Shown here piece by piece: positions 1 through 7,843 of a stretch of 64,000 nt of DNA. A program made the position numbers and the translations under genes. This DNA is from CAVQZA01 sp963724805 (GTDB lineage: Bacteria > Actinomycetota > Thermoleophilia > Gaiellales > Gaiellaceae): assembly GCA_963724805.1 (NCBI GenBank), contig CAVRWA010000001.1:62001-126000 (forward strand). The letters are read 5' to 3'. The stretch's first letter is position 1; each line of letters starts with the position of its first letter. The notes under the pieces were generated by a model. The model ran no database searches, had not been told where the DNA came from, and saw nothing but the letters and a program-made list of their open reading frames with translations.

Positions 1-113
1 ACCGGAGACCGTCTGATCTCGTCCAGGCCGGCCTCGAGCTCGGCTGCGCTTCGATGCTCCATGCCTCGTCGCGCATCGTAACCGCGGCTGTCTTGGCTCC
101 GTATCATCCGAGC

Positions 114-675
114 GTGGTTCCCGAGGCCGACCTCACCGAGACGGAGGCAGGGCTCGTGCCGGCGAGCGTCGGCTGGTTCGTCATGAACGCGCGCGAGGCG
201 CGCTGGTTCCACAGGCCGGGTCGCGGGGACAGCCTGCCCTTGACGGGAGCCGACGAGCTCGAGGCCGAGACGTACTTCCCCATGCTCGGCATGTCGATCC
301 AGGTCCTCTCCCCCGGCGAGCCGAACTCGATGTACCACTGGGAAACGGAGCAGGAGGACTTCCTCGTGCTGTCCGGAGAGGCGCTGCTAATAGTCGAGGG
401 GCAGGAGCGGCCGCTGCGTCGGTGGGACTTCGTGCATTGCCCACCTGAGACCCGGCACGTCTTCGTCGGCGCGGGAGACGGCCCTTGCGTGATCCTCGCG
501 GTCGGCTCGCGGCGGTTCCAGGCGACCGGGCCGTGGGGCAAGTACACGGTGGACGACGCGGCGCGGCGCCACGACGCCTGCCCGGACGAGGAGACGCAGG
601 ACGGCGGGGTCGCGTACGCGCGCTTCCCGACCCTCGCGGCCGATGCGCTACCGCGACGGTTTGCTGCCGGGCTAG
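114..675 (+). CDS. Cupin-domain protein, frameshifted near its 3' end
   Basis: Single-domain cupin of unknown substrate, about 186 residues. The middle carries the metal-binding cupin pattern: YHWETEQEDFLVLSGE, then a second histidine in the CPPETRHV stretch. I chose GTG 114, which fits the length of cytosolic cupins; ATG 54 in the same frame is possible. The initial frame does not stop here but runs antisense through the next gene. The third frame gives a short tail (RYRDGLLPG) ending at TAG 673-675. That stop interlocks with the stop of the convergent VOC gene in a single CTAG, a natural gene boundary. I infer a one-base frameshift between about 600 and 650, either a real mutation or a sequence error. 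Substrate unknown. Confidence 0.65.
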
Positions 676-1076
676 CGCCCCGAGCGGTCGATCAGCTCGA
701 TGCGGTAGTCGTCGGGGTCGCGCACGAAGCAGAGCAGGCTGCCGCCCTCACGGACGCGGTAGGGCTCGCGCTCGGGCTCGATCCCCTGCGCCGCAAGCTC
801 GGCCAGCGTCACGGCGAGGTCGTCGACCCCGACCGCGATGTGGCCGTAGCCGGTGCCGAGGTCGTAGGTCCGCCCGTCGTGGTTGAACGTCAGCTCGAGC
901 ACGTTCTCCTGGTCGCCGATCGAAAAGAAGTAGTTCGTCGCCTCGCGCTCGCCGTTGCGAACGATGTCCATCTCGTTCGAGAACCGGAAGCCGAGCGCCT
1001 CGTAGAACGTCCGGCTCTTCGCCGGATCCGTGATCCGGCACATGGTGTGGAGGAAGGTCGCCATGCCCAGGATCAT
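672..1076 (-). CDS. VOC (glyoxalase I-like) enzyme
   Basis: Vicinal-oxygen-chelate fold protein of about 134 residues, close in pattern to lactoylglutathione lyase. Seen: an N-terminal FLHTMCRITDPAKSRTFYEALGF segment split around the usual first metal His, a central YGHIAVGVDDL segment with the second metal His, and a C-terminal DPDDYRIELID with the metal Glu. These residues match the glyoxalase I family, but many relatives act on other substrates, so methylglyoxal detoxification is only the likeliest role. Two ATGs are possible, 1076 (used) and 1064. The gene lies 14 bp after the YihY gene, as the last gene of a minus-strand operon, and its stop overlaps that of the convergent cupin gene. 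Confidence 0.8.
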   Translation of the reverse strand: MILGMATFLHTMCRITDPAKSRTFYEALGFRFSNEMDIVRNGEREATNYFFSIGDQENVLELTFNHDGRTYDLGTGYGHIAVGVDDLAVTLAELAAQGIEPEREPYRVREGGSLLCFVRDPDDYRIELIDRSGR

Positions 1077-1090
1077 ATGCCGCTCGGGGT

Positions 1091-1969
1091 CTAGCTCGCA
1101 GCCGCCCGCTCTCTCCGAAGCTCCCTCCGGCGGGCGAGCGCGGGCGAGAGCGCGGCGGCCAGCACGAGGATCGTGGCGGGAATCGTGACCCAGAAGAAGA
1201 GCGCCATCACGATCCCGAGACCGCCGTAGTACTTCCCGTACCACTCGAGCCAGTTGACGAGGAGGTAGTGGGAGAGGAGCCGCACGAAAACGAGCCCGAG
1301 CAGCGTGAACACCGCGCCCGGGACGACGTCGCGCCGGGCGATCTCCTTGTGCAGCAGGAGGCGCGGCACCCAGACGAAGAAGGCAAAGACAGCGAAGAGC
1401 CAGAACGGAGCGATCACCCAGCCGATCCAGGACGCCTCGCCCTCGAGCACCTTGCCCTGGATCGCGTAGAGGAGGATCGCCAGGAGGATGGCCAGCAGTA
1501 CCTGTAGGTAGCGCGCCTGGTCCATGATCCTGGCCTTGCGGAGGTCGAGCCCCCAGGCCTTGGCGTGCGCGAGCTGGAGCACCCGGCCGATGCCGAGCCC
1601 GAAGAAGGCGACGCTGCCGAGGGCGATCAACGAGGCCGTGAGCTTGTGGCCGCCGGCGCCCTGCAGCACGCTGCGGAAGAGGTCCTCCGTCGCGCCTTTG
1701 AGCCCCAGCCGGTCGATCACGTGGTCGGCGAGTGAGTTCGGGTCGCGGTCGAGATAGCTGTCGATCACGAGCGCGGCGGGCAGGACTGTGAGAAAGAGGT
1801 ACGCCGTGAGGAGCACGGCGTAAAGCTGGCCGTCCGCGGCCGCGTAGCGCCGGAACCAGCCGATCGTCACGCCCGGGGACGATGCGGGGTCCTGACGCTC
1901 GACCCACTGCTGGCCGCGCTCCGCGGTGCCCTTCGCGCGGGCGTAGTACGAGGGCCTCTTGTCGGCCAT
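1091..1969 (-). CDS. YihY/BrkB-family inner-membrane protein
   Basis: Integral membrane protein of 292 residues in the YihY (UPF0761, formerly BrkB or ribonuclease BN) family, whose function is unsettled. Visible are about six hydrophobic helices, a family-like loop around GLGIGRVLQLAHAKAWGL, and the last-third segment YGGLGIVMALFFWVTIPATILVLAAAL. The C terminus is basic and cytoplasmic in character. The ATG shares one base with the stop of the upstream AI-2E-family gene (TGATG), so the two are probably translationally coupled. No catalytic residues can be named. Confidence 0.85.
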   Translation of the reverse strand: MADKRPSYYARAKGTAERGQQWVERQDPASSPGVTIGWFRRYAAADGQLYAVLLTAYLFLTVLPAALVIDSYLDRDPNSLADHVIDRLGLKGATEDLFRSVLQGAGGHKLTASLIALGSVAFFGLGIGRVLQLAHAKAWGLDLRKARIMDQARYLQVLLAILLAILLYAIQGKVLEGEASWIGWVIAPFWLFAVFAFFVWVPRLLLHKEIARRDVVPGAVFTLLGLVFVRLLSHYLLVNWLEWYGKYYGGLGIVMALFFWVTIPATILVLAAALSPALARRRELRRERAAAS

Positions 1970-3150
1970 CAGCCGGCAGCGGGACTGGGCACCGGTTCAC
2001 CCTCCGGTTCGGGTCGCGCCGCCGCCCGCGCCCGGGCGAGGTCGCCCATGATGTGCACGGCGGCCGAGGTGAGCGGAGCCGCGAGCACGAGCCCGATCAT
2101 CCCGAACAGGCAGCCGGCCCCGATCGTCACGATCAGGACCACGAGCGGGTTGAGGCTGAGCGTCGCGCCGAAGGCGATCGGCTGGACGATGTTCTGCAGC
2201 GTCCCGTTGGCGAGGATCACGATCACGAGCATGATCAGCGCCGTCTGCGTGCCCTCCGAGCCGAGCGCCAGGATCACCGCGAACGCCCCGGCGACGAAGG
2301 CGCCGATGAAGGGGACATACGCGGTCACGAACGTGACGACCGCGATCGTCCCGGCGAGCGGAACGCCGAGCGCCCACGCGCCGAGGCCGACGACGACCGC
2401 GTTGAACGCGGCGACGATCGTCACGCCGAGGAAGTAGCGGCGGAGCGAGGTGATCACGCCGCCGGTGATCGTCTGGGCGACGGGCAGGGGCACGCCGAGC
2501 CGGCGGTCGATCGCAGCGCGCATCGTGGGGCCGTCCTTGAGCAGGAAGAAGAGGCTGAAGACGGCGAACGAGATGAAGAACACGAGCGAGGTGAGCCCCT
2601 GGATCCCGTTTGCGATGCCATGGACGAGCGTCGACAGCGCCGAGGGCGTCGCCGACTTCACGCTGTCGGTCGAGCTCGAGGCGCCCGATTCGCTGAGGCC
2701 GAGACTCTCGAGCCAACTCTGGATCTTGTCGGCCGCCTGGGTGGCGTACGACCCGATCCCGTCGCCCTGCGAGGCGATCCCGCCGACGACGATGAAGGCG
2801 ATGAAGAGCCCGAGTGCGATCAGGGCGAGGACGACGATGATGGCTCCACCCCACCTCGGCACGCCGTGGCCCTTGAACCAGTTGACGGCGGGCGCGCTGA
2901 CCACTGCGAGGATCAGCCCCGCCACCACCGGGTCGACGATCGTCGCGGTCGCCGCCAGGAGCAGCACGAGCCCGACGAGGAGCGCGGCCGCGCCGACGAG
3001 GAGCCACGACGCGATCCCGAGGTCTCGCAGCCAGCGCGGCGCCGAGAAGACCGACGCGAGCTCGTCGAGTTGGCGCGGGTCTAGCTGGACGACCTGAGGC
3101 TCTTCGGGCGGCGGGTGCCGGTCGGCGTGGCGGAAGCGCGGAAGATTCAC
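1969..3150 (-). CDS. AI-2E family (PerM/TqsA-like) membrane transporter
   Basis: A 393-residue polytopic protein of the AI-2E transporter superfamily, which includes TqsA and Na+/H+ antiporter-like members. Two hydrophobic helices near residues 45-85 are followed by another at about 100-125, a polar extracytoplasmic segment rich in Ser/Thr (about 130-175), and then the conserved C-terminal half. That half contains RRYFLGVTIVAAFNAV, AYVPFIGAFVAG, LQNIVQPIAFG and the LSLNPLVVL signature. The start is GTG 3150, 58 bp from the divergent MalT-like regulator, so both promoters lie in that short gap. It heads the minus-strand operon with the YihY and VOC genes. The substrate cannot be read from sequence. 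Confidence 0.85.
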   Translation of the reverse strand: MNLPRFRHADRHPPPEEPQVVQLDPRQLDELASVFSAPRWLRDLGIASWLLVGAAALLVGLVLLLAATATIVDPVVAGLILAVVSAPAVNWFKGHGVPRWGGAIIVVLALIALGLFIAFIVVGGIASQGDGIGSYATQAADKIQSWLESLGLSESGASSSTDSVKSATPSALSTLVHGIANGIQGLTSLVFFISFAVFSLFFLLKDGPTMRAAIDRRLGVPLPVAQTITGGVITSLRRYFLGVTIVAAFNAVVVGLGAWALGVPLAGTIAVVTFVTAYVPFIGAFVAGAFAVILALGSEGTQTALIMLVIVILANGTLQNIVQPIAFGATLSLNPLVVLIVTIGAGCLFGMIGLVLAAPLTSAAVHIMGDLARARAAARPEPEGEPVPSPAAG

Positions 3151-3208
3151 ACCGGGCGATGCTACGCGCGCCCGCGGACGACCCCGCCTGCGTTAACCTC
3201 GACAAAGG

Positions 3209-5473
3209 ATGGGCTCCCGCACCGCAGCCGCAGAGCCGCGCACGAGCCGAAGAGAGGCGCCGGCATCGCGATTCGCGCCCCTCGAAGCGAAGCTCGAGCC
3301 GCCGAGACACCGTCCCGGGCTCGTCGCGCGCTACGGCCTCGTCGACCGGCTGCGCGCTTCCGTTGCCGACCCGATCGTCTACGTCGCCGCGCCCGCCGGG
3401 TACGGCAAGACGACGCTGATGGCCCACTGGGCCGACGCGGACGAGCGCCCATTCGCCTGGGTCTCGCTCGACAACGGCGACAACGAGGCGGTGGCCCTGC
3501 TGACGTACGTCGCGCTGGCCCTCAATCGGATCGAGCCTCTCGGAGGCCCCGTGTTCTCCGCCCTGTCGACGCAGAGCCCAGCCGTCGAGGGCGTCGTGCT
3601 GCCCCGGCTCGGCAAGGCCGTCGCGACCCGGTCGCAGCCGTTCGTGCTCGTGCTCGACGACGCCCACGTGCTCACCGCACCGGAGGCGCTCGACGCACTC
3701 TTCGTCCTGACCCGCCACCTGCAGCCGGGCTCGCAGCTGGCGATCACCGCGCGGAGCGAGCCGACCCTCCCGCTCGGGAAGCTCCGCGCCGGACGGCGCC
3801 TGTTCGAGCTCGGCCCTGCCGATCTCGCGTTCGCGCCCGACGAGGCGGAGATCCTCCTGCGCGGCGCCGGGATCCAGCTCGAGCCCGCCGAGGTTCGCCT
3901 GATCACGGAACGGACGGAAGGCTGGCCCGCCGGGTTGTACCTCGCCGCGCTGTCGCTGAGAGCGCACGGCAGCGTCGTCGCGGTGGAGGGCTTCACCGGG
4001 GACGACCGCATCGTCGCCGACTACTTCCGGGACGAGGTGCTGGCGCGCCTCTCGCCCGGCCTAGCGCGGTTCCTGACGCGCACCTCGGTGCTCGACCGCC
4101 TCTCGGCACCGCTCTGCGACGCGATCCTGGAGCAGACCGGCTCGGCCTCGAAGCTGCACAAGCTCGAGCGGTCGAACCTCTTCCTCGTTCCCCTCGACCG
4201 CCAACGCGTCTGGTACCGCTACCACACACTGTTCGCGGAGATGCTGCGCAGCAGGCTGCACGATGCCGAGCCCGGGCTCGAGCTCGAGCTCCACCGCCGC
4301 GCGAGCGACTGGTATGCCGAGCACGGGGAGCCGGAGGAGGCGACCCGGCACGCGCTCGCCGCGGGACACGTGGAGCGGGCCGGAGACCTCGTCTGGGCGA
4401 ACGTGGTCCGGTACCGGGGCCGGGGCCGCGGGCCGGTGCTCCTCCGCTGGCTTTCTGCCTTCACCGAGGAGCAGATCGCCGGATACGCGCCGCTCGCGCT
4501 CGCCGCGGCGTGGGCCAGCCTCGGGGTCGAGAGCGGCGCCGTCGGGCGATGGACCGCGACGGCCGCCCGCTGCTCGCACGAGGGTCCGCTCTCCGACGGG
4601 ACGACATGCCTCGAATCGGCGCTCGCGCTCCTGCGCGCAACGATCGCAAAGGACGGCGTGGCGCGGATGGCGGAGGACGCTGCCCGCTTCACCGAGCTCG
4701 AGCCGGAAGACAGCCCATGGTGGCCGAGGGCCTGCTACCTGGAGGGCGCCGCCGCGCGTCTGTCGGGCGACCCGGAGCTCGGGCGCCGGCGGCTCGAGGA
4801 GGGCGAACGGCTCGCGTCGGCGTTCGGGGCGATCACCGTCCGCGCGATGTGCCTCGCACAGCTCGCCACGCTCGCGGTCGCCGAGGACTCGTGGGCACTC
4901 GCCTCCAGCCTCGCCGGGCAGGCGACCGACGAGCTGAGCAGGGCGAGCCTGGACGGAATCGCCACGGTCGCACCCGTGTTCGCGATCTCCGCGCTCGTCC
5001 ATGCCCACGAAGGCGAGGTGGAGAGCGCCCGGGCGGCGATCCGCCACGCGAGAGCACTGATCGAGGGAGACTCGGAGGTCGCAGCCTGGGTCGCGGTCGA
5101 GGCCCGCCTGATGCTCGCTCGGGCGAGCCTGCTCCTCGCCGATGTCGCCGCCGCGCGCCTGCTCCTCGCCGAGGCGCGCCGGGTCGCCGCGGCGGCGCCC
5201 GACCTCGGCTCCCTGAACGCGACCCTCGAGGAGCTGGCAGCGATGGCGACGGCGTACTCGGCCGCGGGGAACGAGGGCGCCTCGGGTCTCACGGGCGCAG
5301 AGGTCCGTCTGCTCCATCTGCTTCCGACCCATCTCACCTTCGGAGAGATCGGCGAGCGCGTGCACCTCTCCCGCAACACGGTCAAGTCCCAGGCCGTCTC
5401 GATGTACCGCAAGCTGGACGTGTCCAGCCGGAGCGACGCCGTCGAGCGCGCGACCGAACTCGGACTGCTCTAG
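3209..5473 (+). CDS. MalT-like STAND ATPase, LuxR-family transcription regulator
   Basis: Large ATP-dependent transcription activator of 754 residues. A P-loop (APAGYGKTTL, residues about 61-70) and a Walker B-like LVLDDAH near 150 mark the STAND/NB-ARC ATPase seen in MalT. The middle (about 330-680) is an Ala/Leu/Glu-rich helical repeat region resembling TPR sensor domains. The last 65 residues form a LuxR helix-turn-helix (LTFGEIGERVHLSRNTVKSQAVSMYRKLDV). In this family an inducer binds the sensor and ATP drives oligomerisation on DNA. The ATG follows an AAAGG ribosome site. The gene is divergent from the AI-2E transporter and just upstream of the SHOCT/DUF6325 pair, which it may control. 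The inducer is unknown. Confidence 0.88.
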   Translation: MGSRTAAAEPRTSRREAPASRFAPLEAKLEPPRHRPGLVARYGLVDRLRASVADPIVYVAAPAGYGKTTLMAHWADADERPFAWVSLDNGDNEAVALLTYVALALNRIEPLGGPVFSALSTQSPAVEGVVLPRLGKAVATRSQPFVLVLDDAHVLTAPEALDALFVLTRHLQPGSQLAITARSEPTLPLGKLRAGRRLFELGPADLAFAPDEAEILLRGAGIQLEPAEVRLITERTEGWPAGLYLAALSLRAHGSVVAVEGFTGDDRIVADYFRDEVLARLSPGLARFLTRTSVLDRLSAPLCDAILEQTGSASKLHKLERSNLFLVPLDRQRVWYRYHTLFAEMLRSRLHDAEPGLELELHRRASDWYAEHGEPEEATRHALAAGHVERAGDLVWANVVRYRGRGRGPVLLRWLSAFTEEQIAGYAPLALAAAWASLGVESGAVGRWTATAARCSHEGPLSDGTTCLESALALLRATIAKDGVARMAEDAARFTELEPEDSPWWPRACYLEGAAARLSGDPELGRRRLEEGERLASAFGAITVRAMCLAQLATLAVAEDSWALASSLAGQATDELSRASLDGIATVAPVFAISALVHAHEGEVESARAAIRHARALIEGDSEVAAWVAVEARLMLARASLLLADVAAARLLLAEARRVAAAAPDLGSLNATLEELAAMATAYSAAGNEGASGLTGAEVRLLHLLPTHLTFGEIGERVHLSRNTVKSQAVSMYRKLDVSSRSDAVERATELGLL

Positions 5474-5477
5474 CGAA

Positions 5478-5494
5478 TTTCACCCCATCCGGAC
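5478..5494 (+). promoter_or_regulatory. Putative operator/promoter motif, copy 1
   Basis: TTTCACCCCATCCGGAC lies between the MalT-like gene and the SHOCT gene, 63 nt before the SHOCT ATG. A near-identical 17-mer with three transitions only occurs at 15027-15043, in the divergent ndh/zwf intergenic region. Conservation in two unrelated promoter regions suggests a binding site or alternative-sigma promoter element. Which protein reads it is unknown. Confidence 0.4.
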
Positions 5495-5557
5495 GTTGCG
5501 GCGGGGCGCGCGAGCGCGGGATGCTGTGTGCGGCACCACCCGAGCAAGGGAGGAACC

Positions 5558-5842
5558 ATGATCGGCATGAGAAGACGACCGCTGAGGACCGCGGCGATCG
5601 TCGGCGGCACCGCCTACGTTGCCAGCAAGGCCGGCGCGAAGTCAGGCGCAAGTCAGGCGCAAGAGGCTCAGCAGGAGGCACCGCCGCCGCAGGACGCGGC
5701 ACCCCCGCCCCCGCAGGCCGGAGGCGCGATGTCCGAGGACTCGATGGAGCAGCTCCAGAAGCTCGCGCAGCTCCACGACCAGGGCATCCTGACCGACGCC
5801 GAGTTCGAAGTGCAGAAGCAGAAGATCCTGCAGGGGATGTGA
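5558..5842 (+). CDS. Small SHOCT-domain protein
   Basis: A 94-residue protein. A basic N-terminal segment leads into a short Ala/Gly stretch (about 13-25) that could touch the membrane, then a Pro/Gln-rich linker, then a C-terminal SHOCT domain (EQLQKLAQLHDQGILTDAEFEVQKQKIL). SHOCT is a short oligomerisation or regulatory module found at many protein ends. The ATG follows a strong GGGAGG site. The stop is 5 bp before the DUF6325 gene, so they form a two-gene unit, a pairing common in actinobacteria. Its role is not established. Confidence 0.8.
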   Translation: MIGMRRRPLRTAAIVGGTAYVASKAGAKSGASQAQEAQQEAPPPQDAAPPPPQAGGAMSEDSMEQLQKLAQLHDQGILTDAEFEVQKQKILQGM

Positions 5843-5847
5843 GCGAG

Positions 5848-6339
5848 ATGGGTCCCGTACAGATGCTGGTGATCGGCTTCGAGGGCAACAACTTCACCGG
5901 GGAGATCATCCCCGAGCTCCAGAAGCTCAAGGAGCACGAGATCGTCCGCCTCGTCGACCTGCTCTTCGTGATGAAGGACGACGACGGCGAGATCGCGGTC
6001 CTGCAGGCGAGCGACCTCAGCGAGGACGAGGCGATGGAGTTCGGAGCCACGATCGGCGCGCTGATCGGCCTCGGCATGGACGGCGAGGAGGGCGCCGAGG
6101 CGGGTGCGCTCGCGGGCGCAGAGGCGCTCGAGGACGGGCACGTGTTCGACGAGGAGCAGGCGTGGTACGTCGCCGACACGATCCCGAACGGCACCTCGGC
6201 GGCGATCGCGCTGCTCGAGCACGTCTGGGCGATCCCGTTCCGGGACTCGATCCAGCGGGCCGGCGGCATCCTGCTCGCCGACGCGTGGATCCACCCGACC
6301 GACCTCGTGGCCGTCGGGCTCGAAGCGGCAGCGGAATAG
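5848..6339 (+). CDS. DUF6325-family protein
   Basis: A 163-residue acidic protein with the DUF6325 pattern: N-terminal GPVQMLVIGFEGNNF, a VRLVDLLFVMKDDDG strand-turn, an acidic Ala/Gly-rich centre, and a C-terminal segment around SAAIALLEHVWAIPFRDSI with a following AGG turn. The family is of unknown function and often sits beside SHOCT-domain genes, as here. The ATG is 5 bp after the SHOCT stop with GAGCGAG upstream. Related DUF1269 proteins carry glycine-zipper membrane segments; this one has only a weak one (residues about 70-95). Confidence 0.75.
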   Translation: MGPVQMLVIGFEGNNFTGEIIPELQKLKEHEIVRLVDLLFVMKDDDGEIAVLQASDLSEDEAMEFGATIGALIGLGMDGEEGAEAGALAGAEALEDGHVFDEEQAWYVADTIPNGTSAAIALLEHVWAIPFRDSIQRAGGILLADAWIHPTDLVAVGLEAAAE

Positions 6340-6378
6340 GGAAAGAGCGGGGGAGCCTCCGGGTTGGGCCGGAGCAGC

Positions 6379-6741
6379 ATGGACGACAAGGTCAACCTGG
6401 AGGCGGCCCTCGCCACCTTCGACGAGCCGTTCCGCCCGCGGATCGTCGGCACGATGAACGACTACAAGCTCATGGTCGCGAAGACCAAGGGCGAGTTCGT
6501 GTGGCACACGCATCCGGAGACGGACGACTTCTTCCTCGTCGTCAAGGGGCGGCTGACGATCCAGCTGCGCGATCGCGACGTCGTGCTGGGGCCCGGTGAG
6601 CTCTACGTGGTGCCGCGAGGAGTCGAGCACTGCCCGAAGAGCGAAGAGGGGGCGGAGATCCTGCTGATCGAGCCGAAGGCGACGGTCAACACGGGCGACG
6701 CGGAGCCGAGTGCGCTGACGGCTCCCGAACAGACGATCTGA
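6379..6741 (+). CDS. Small cupin-domain protein
   Basis: A 120-residue single cupin resembling the mannose-6-phosphate isomerase-like cupins. The first motif is WHTHPETDDFFLVVKGRL (two His and a Glu/Asp metal set) and the second GPGELYVVPRGVEHCPKS (last metal His). I chose ATG 6379, with GGAG four bases upstream, over an in-frame TTG at 6364. It follows the DUF6325 gene by 39 bp and may belong to the same transcript. It probably binds a divalent metal; the substrate is unknown. Confidence 0.82.
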   Translation: MDDKVNLEAALATFDEPFRPRIVGTMNDYKLMVAKTKGEFVWHTHPETDDFFLVVKGRLTIQLRDRDVVLGPGELYVVPRGVEHCPKSEEGAEILLIEPKATVNTGDAEPSALTAPEQTI

Positions 6742-6744
6742 GCC

Positions 6745-6954
6745 TCAGGCCGCCTCGATCCAGGGTTCCAGGTCCGCCAGCCGATCGGAAGCGGCCTCGT
6801 CGCCGATCTCTTCCCGCACGATGTAGTGCGTCTCCTGGTCGATGCGGAGGTTCAGGCCGCGTTCGAAGCCGTCGGCGAACGCTTCGTCGGAGGTGAGCCT
6901 GCACGTCGCGCTCTCGCCGCCGCCGTACTCGCAGAGGGTGAACAGATAGATCAA
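6745..6954 (-). CDS. Small hypothetical protein
   Basis: Possible 69-residue acidic protein starting at TTG (MIYLFTLCEYGGG) and ending AASDRLADLEPWIEAA. I do not recognise it. In its favour are protein-like composition and an end 3 bp from the convergent cupin stop. Against it are the weak start and the lack of a clear ribosome site. It sits alone on the minus strand between two plus-strand genes. Confidence 0.35.
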   Translation of the reverse strand: MIYLFTLCEYGGGESATCRLTSDEAFADGFERGLNLRIDQETHYIVREEIGDEAASDRLADLEPWIEAA

Positions 6955-7128
6955 GCCGCACGCTCGCAGAATCGCGTCACAAGCTCGTTATCGACCCTCG
7001 GCGGGCTGCCCTTGAGCATCGGGTGGTCTGACGTGTAGATCCGGTGAAAGTTCTGGAAGATCCTGGACGAGGGTTGTAGGATCGACGCTCTCCCTGCGGC
7101 AGGCCACCGAACAGAAGGGAGGAGATCC

Positions 7129-7647
7129 ATGGCACCCACCAGCGATGCCCCTGTCGATCTCTACATCGCCGTCTACGACGACGCGGACGCTGCCCAGGCC
7201 GACTGGGACGCGATCAAGGAGCTCGTCAAAGAGGACGTGATCACGCTCGACGGGCTCGTGCTCGTCAGCCGCGGTGACGACGAGAAGATCCACGTCGACG
7301 ACACCTTCCACGAGACCCGGAAAGGGGCCGTGATCGGCGCGGTCGGCGGGCTCGTCGTCGGCCTCATCTTCCCACCGGCCTTCCTCGCCTCCGGAGTCGT
7401 CGGCGCCGGCATCGGCGCGGGTGTCGGCGGGCTCGTGTCCCATCACGAGAAGAAGGAGATCAAGGAAGAGGTCGAGGACGTGCTGCCGCCCAACAGCTCG
7501 GCGATCGTGGCGCTCTTCGAAGAGCGCTGGGTCGAGGACGTCGAGAAGGCGCTTGCAAACTCCGACAAGGTGACGAAGCACGAGGTCGACAGGGAGAGCG
7601 CCGACGAGGTCAAGGCCGCGGCGGAGAGCGGCCAAACCGCGTCGTAG
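7129..7647 (+). CDS. DUF1269-type glycine-zipper membrane protein
   Basis: A 172-residue protein of the DUF1269 type. The N-terminal part is an alpha/beta-like domain (VDLYIAVYDDADAAQADWDAIKEL). A glycine-rich hydrophobic hairpin follows at about 65-100 (GAVIGAVGGLVVG and GVVGAGIGAGVGGLV), then a charged KKEIKEEVEDVLPPNSSAIVALFEERW segment typical of the family. Such proteins are thought to associate with membranes under stress, but no mechanism is known. The ATG has a strong GGGAGGAG site. A 174-bp gap upstream probably holds its own promoter. Confidence 0.8.
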   Translation: MAPTSDAPVDLYIAVYDDADAAQADWDAIKELVKEDVITLDGLVLVSRGDDEKIHVDDTFHETRKGAVIGAVGGLVVGLIFPPAFLASGVVGAGIGAGVGGLVSHHEKKEIKEEVEDVLPPNSSAIVALFEERWVEDVEKALANSDKVTKHEVDRESADEVKAAAESGQTAS

Positions 7648-7655
7648 CGACGAGG

Positions 7656-7835
7656 TCAGGAGATCGAGTACTGCGGCCGTGCCGCCGCGCGGATCAGCGT
7701 GCGCGCGTAGCGCCGCTCGTCGGCGGCATGGCACAGCGAGAGGGCCTTCGCCCCGTCCTCGGGCGCGACCGCCAAGCCGAACGTGACGTCGAGGCCCTCC
7801 TGTCGGATCCGCAGTTCACACGAGCCGTACGTCTT
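7656..7835 (-). other. Possible eroded small ORF without a good start
   Basis: On the minus strand an open stretch reads TYGSCELRIRQEGLDVTF, then about 40 more protein-like residues to TGA at 7656-7658. No ATG or GTG opens it; the only in-frame start is an internal TTG giving about 42 residues. It begins right at the end of cydC. It could be a truncated gene or a real small gene with an unusual start. Not recognised. Confidence 0.25.
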
Positions 7836-7843
7836 AGGCCATT

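Noticed and set aside
1997..3967. Long minus-strand open frame over the AI-2E and MalT-like genes
   Set aside because: Arg/Pro/Gly-rich shadow typical of GC-rich DNA; the AI-2E and MalT-like proteins have clear family motifs on other frames.
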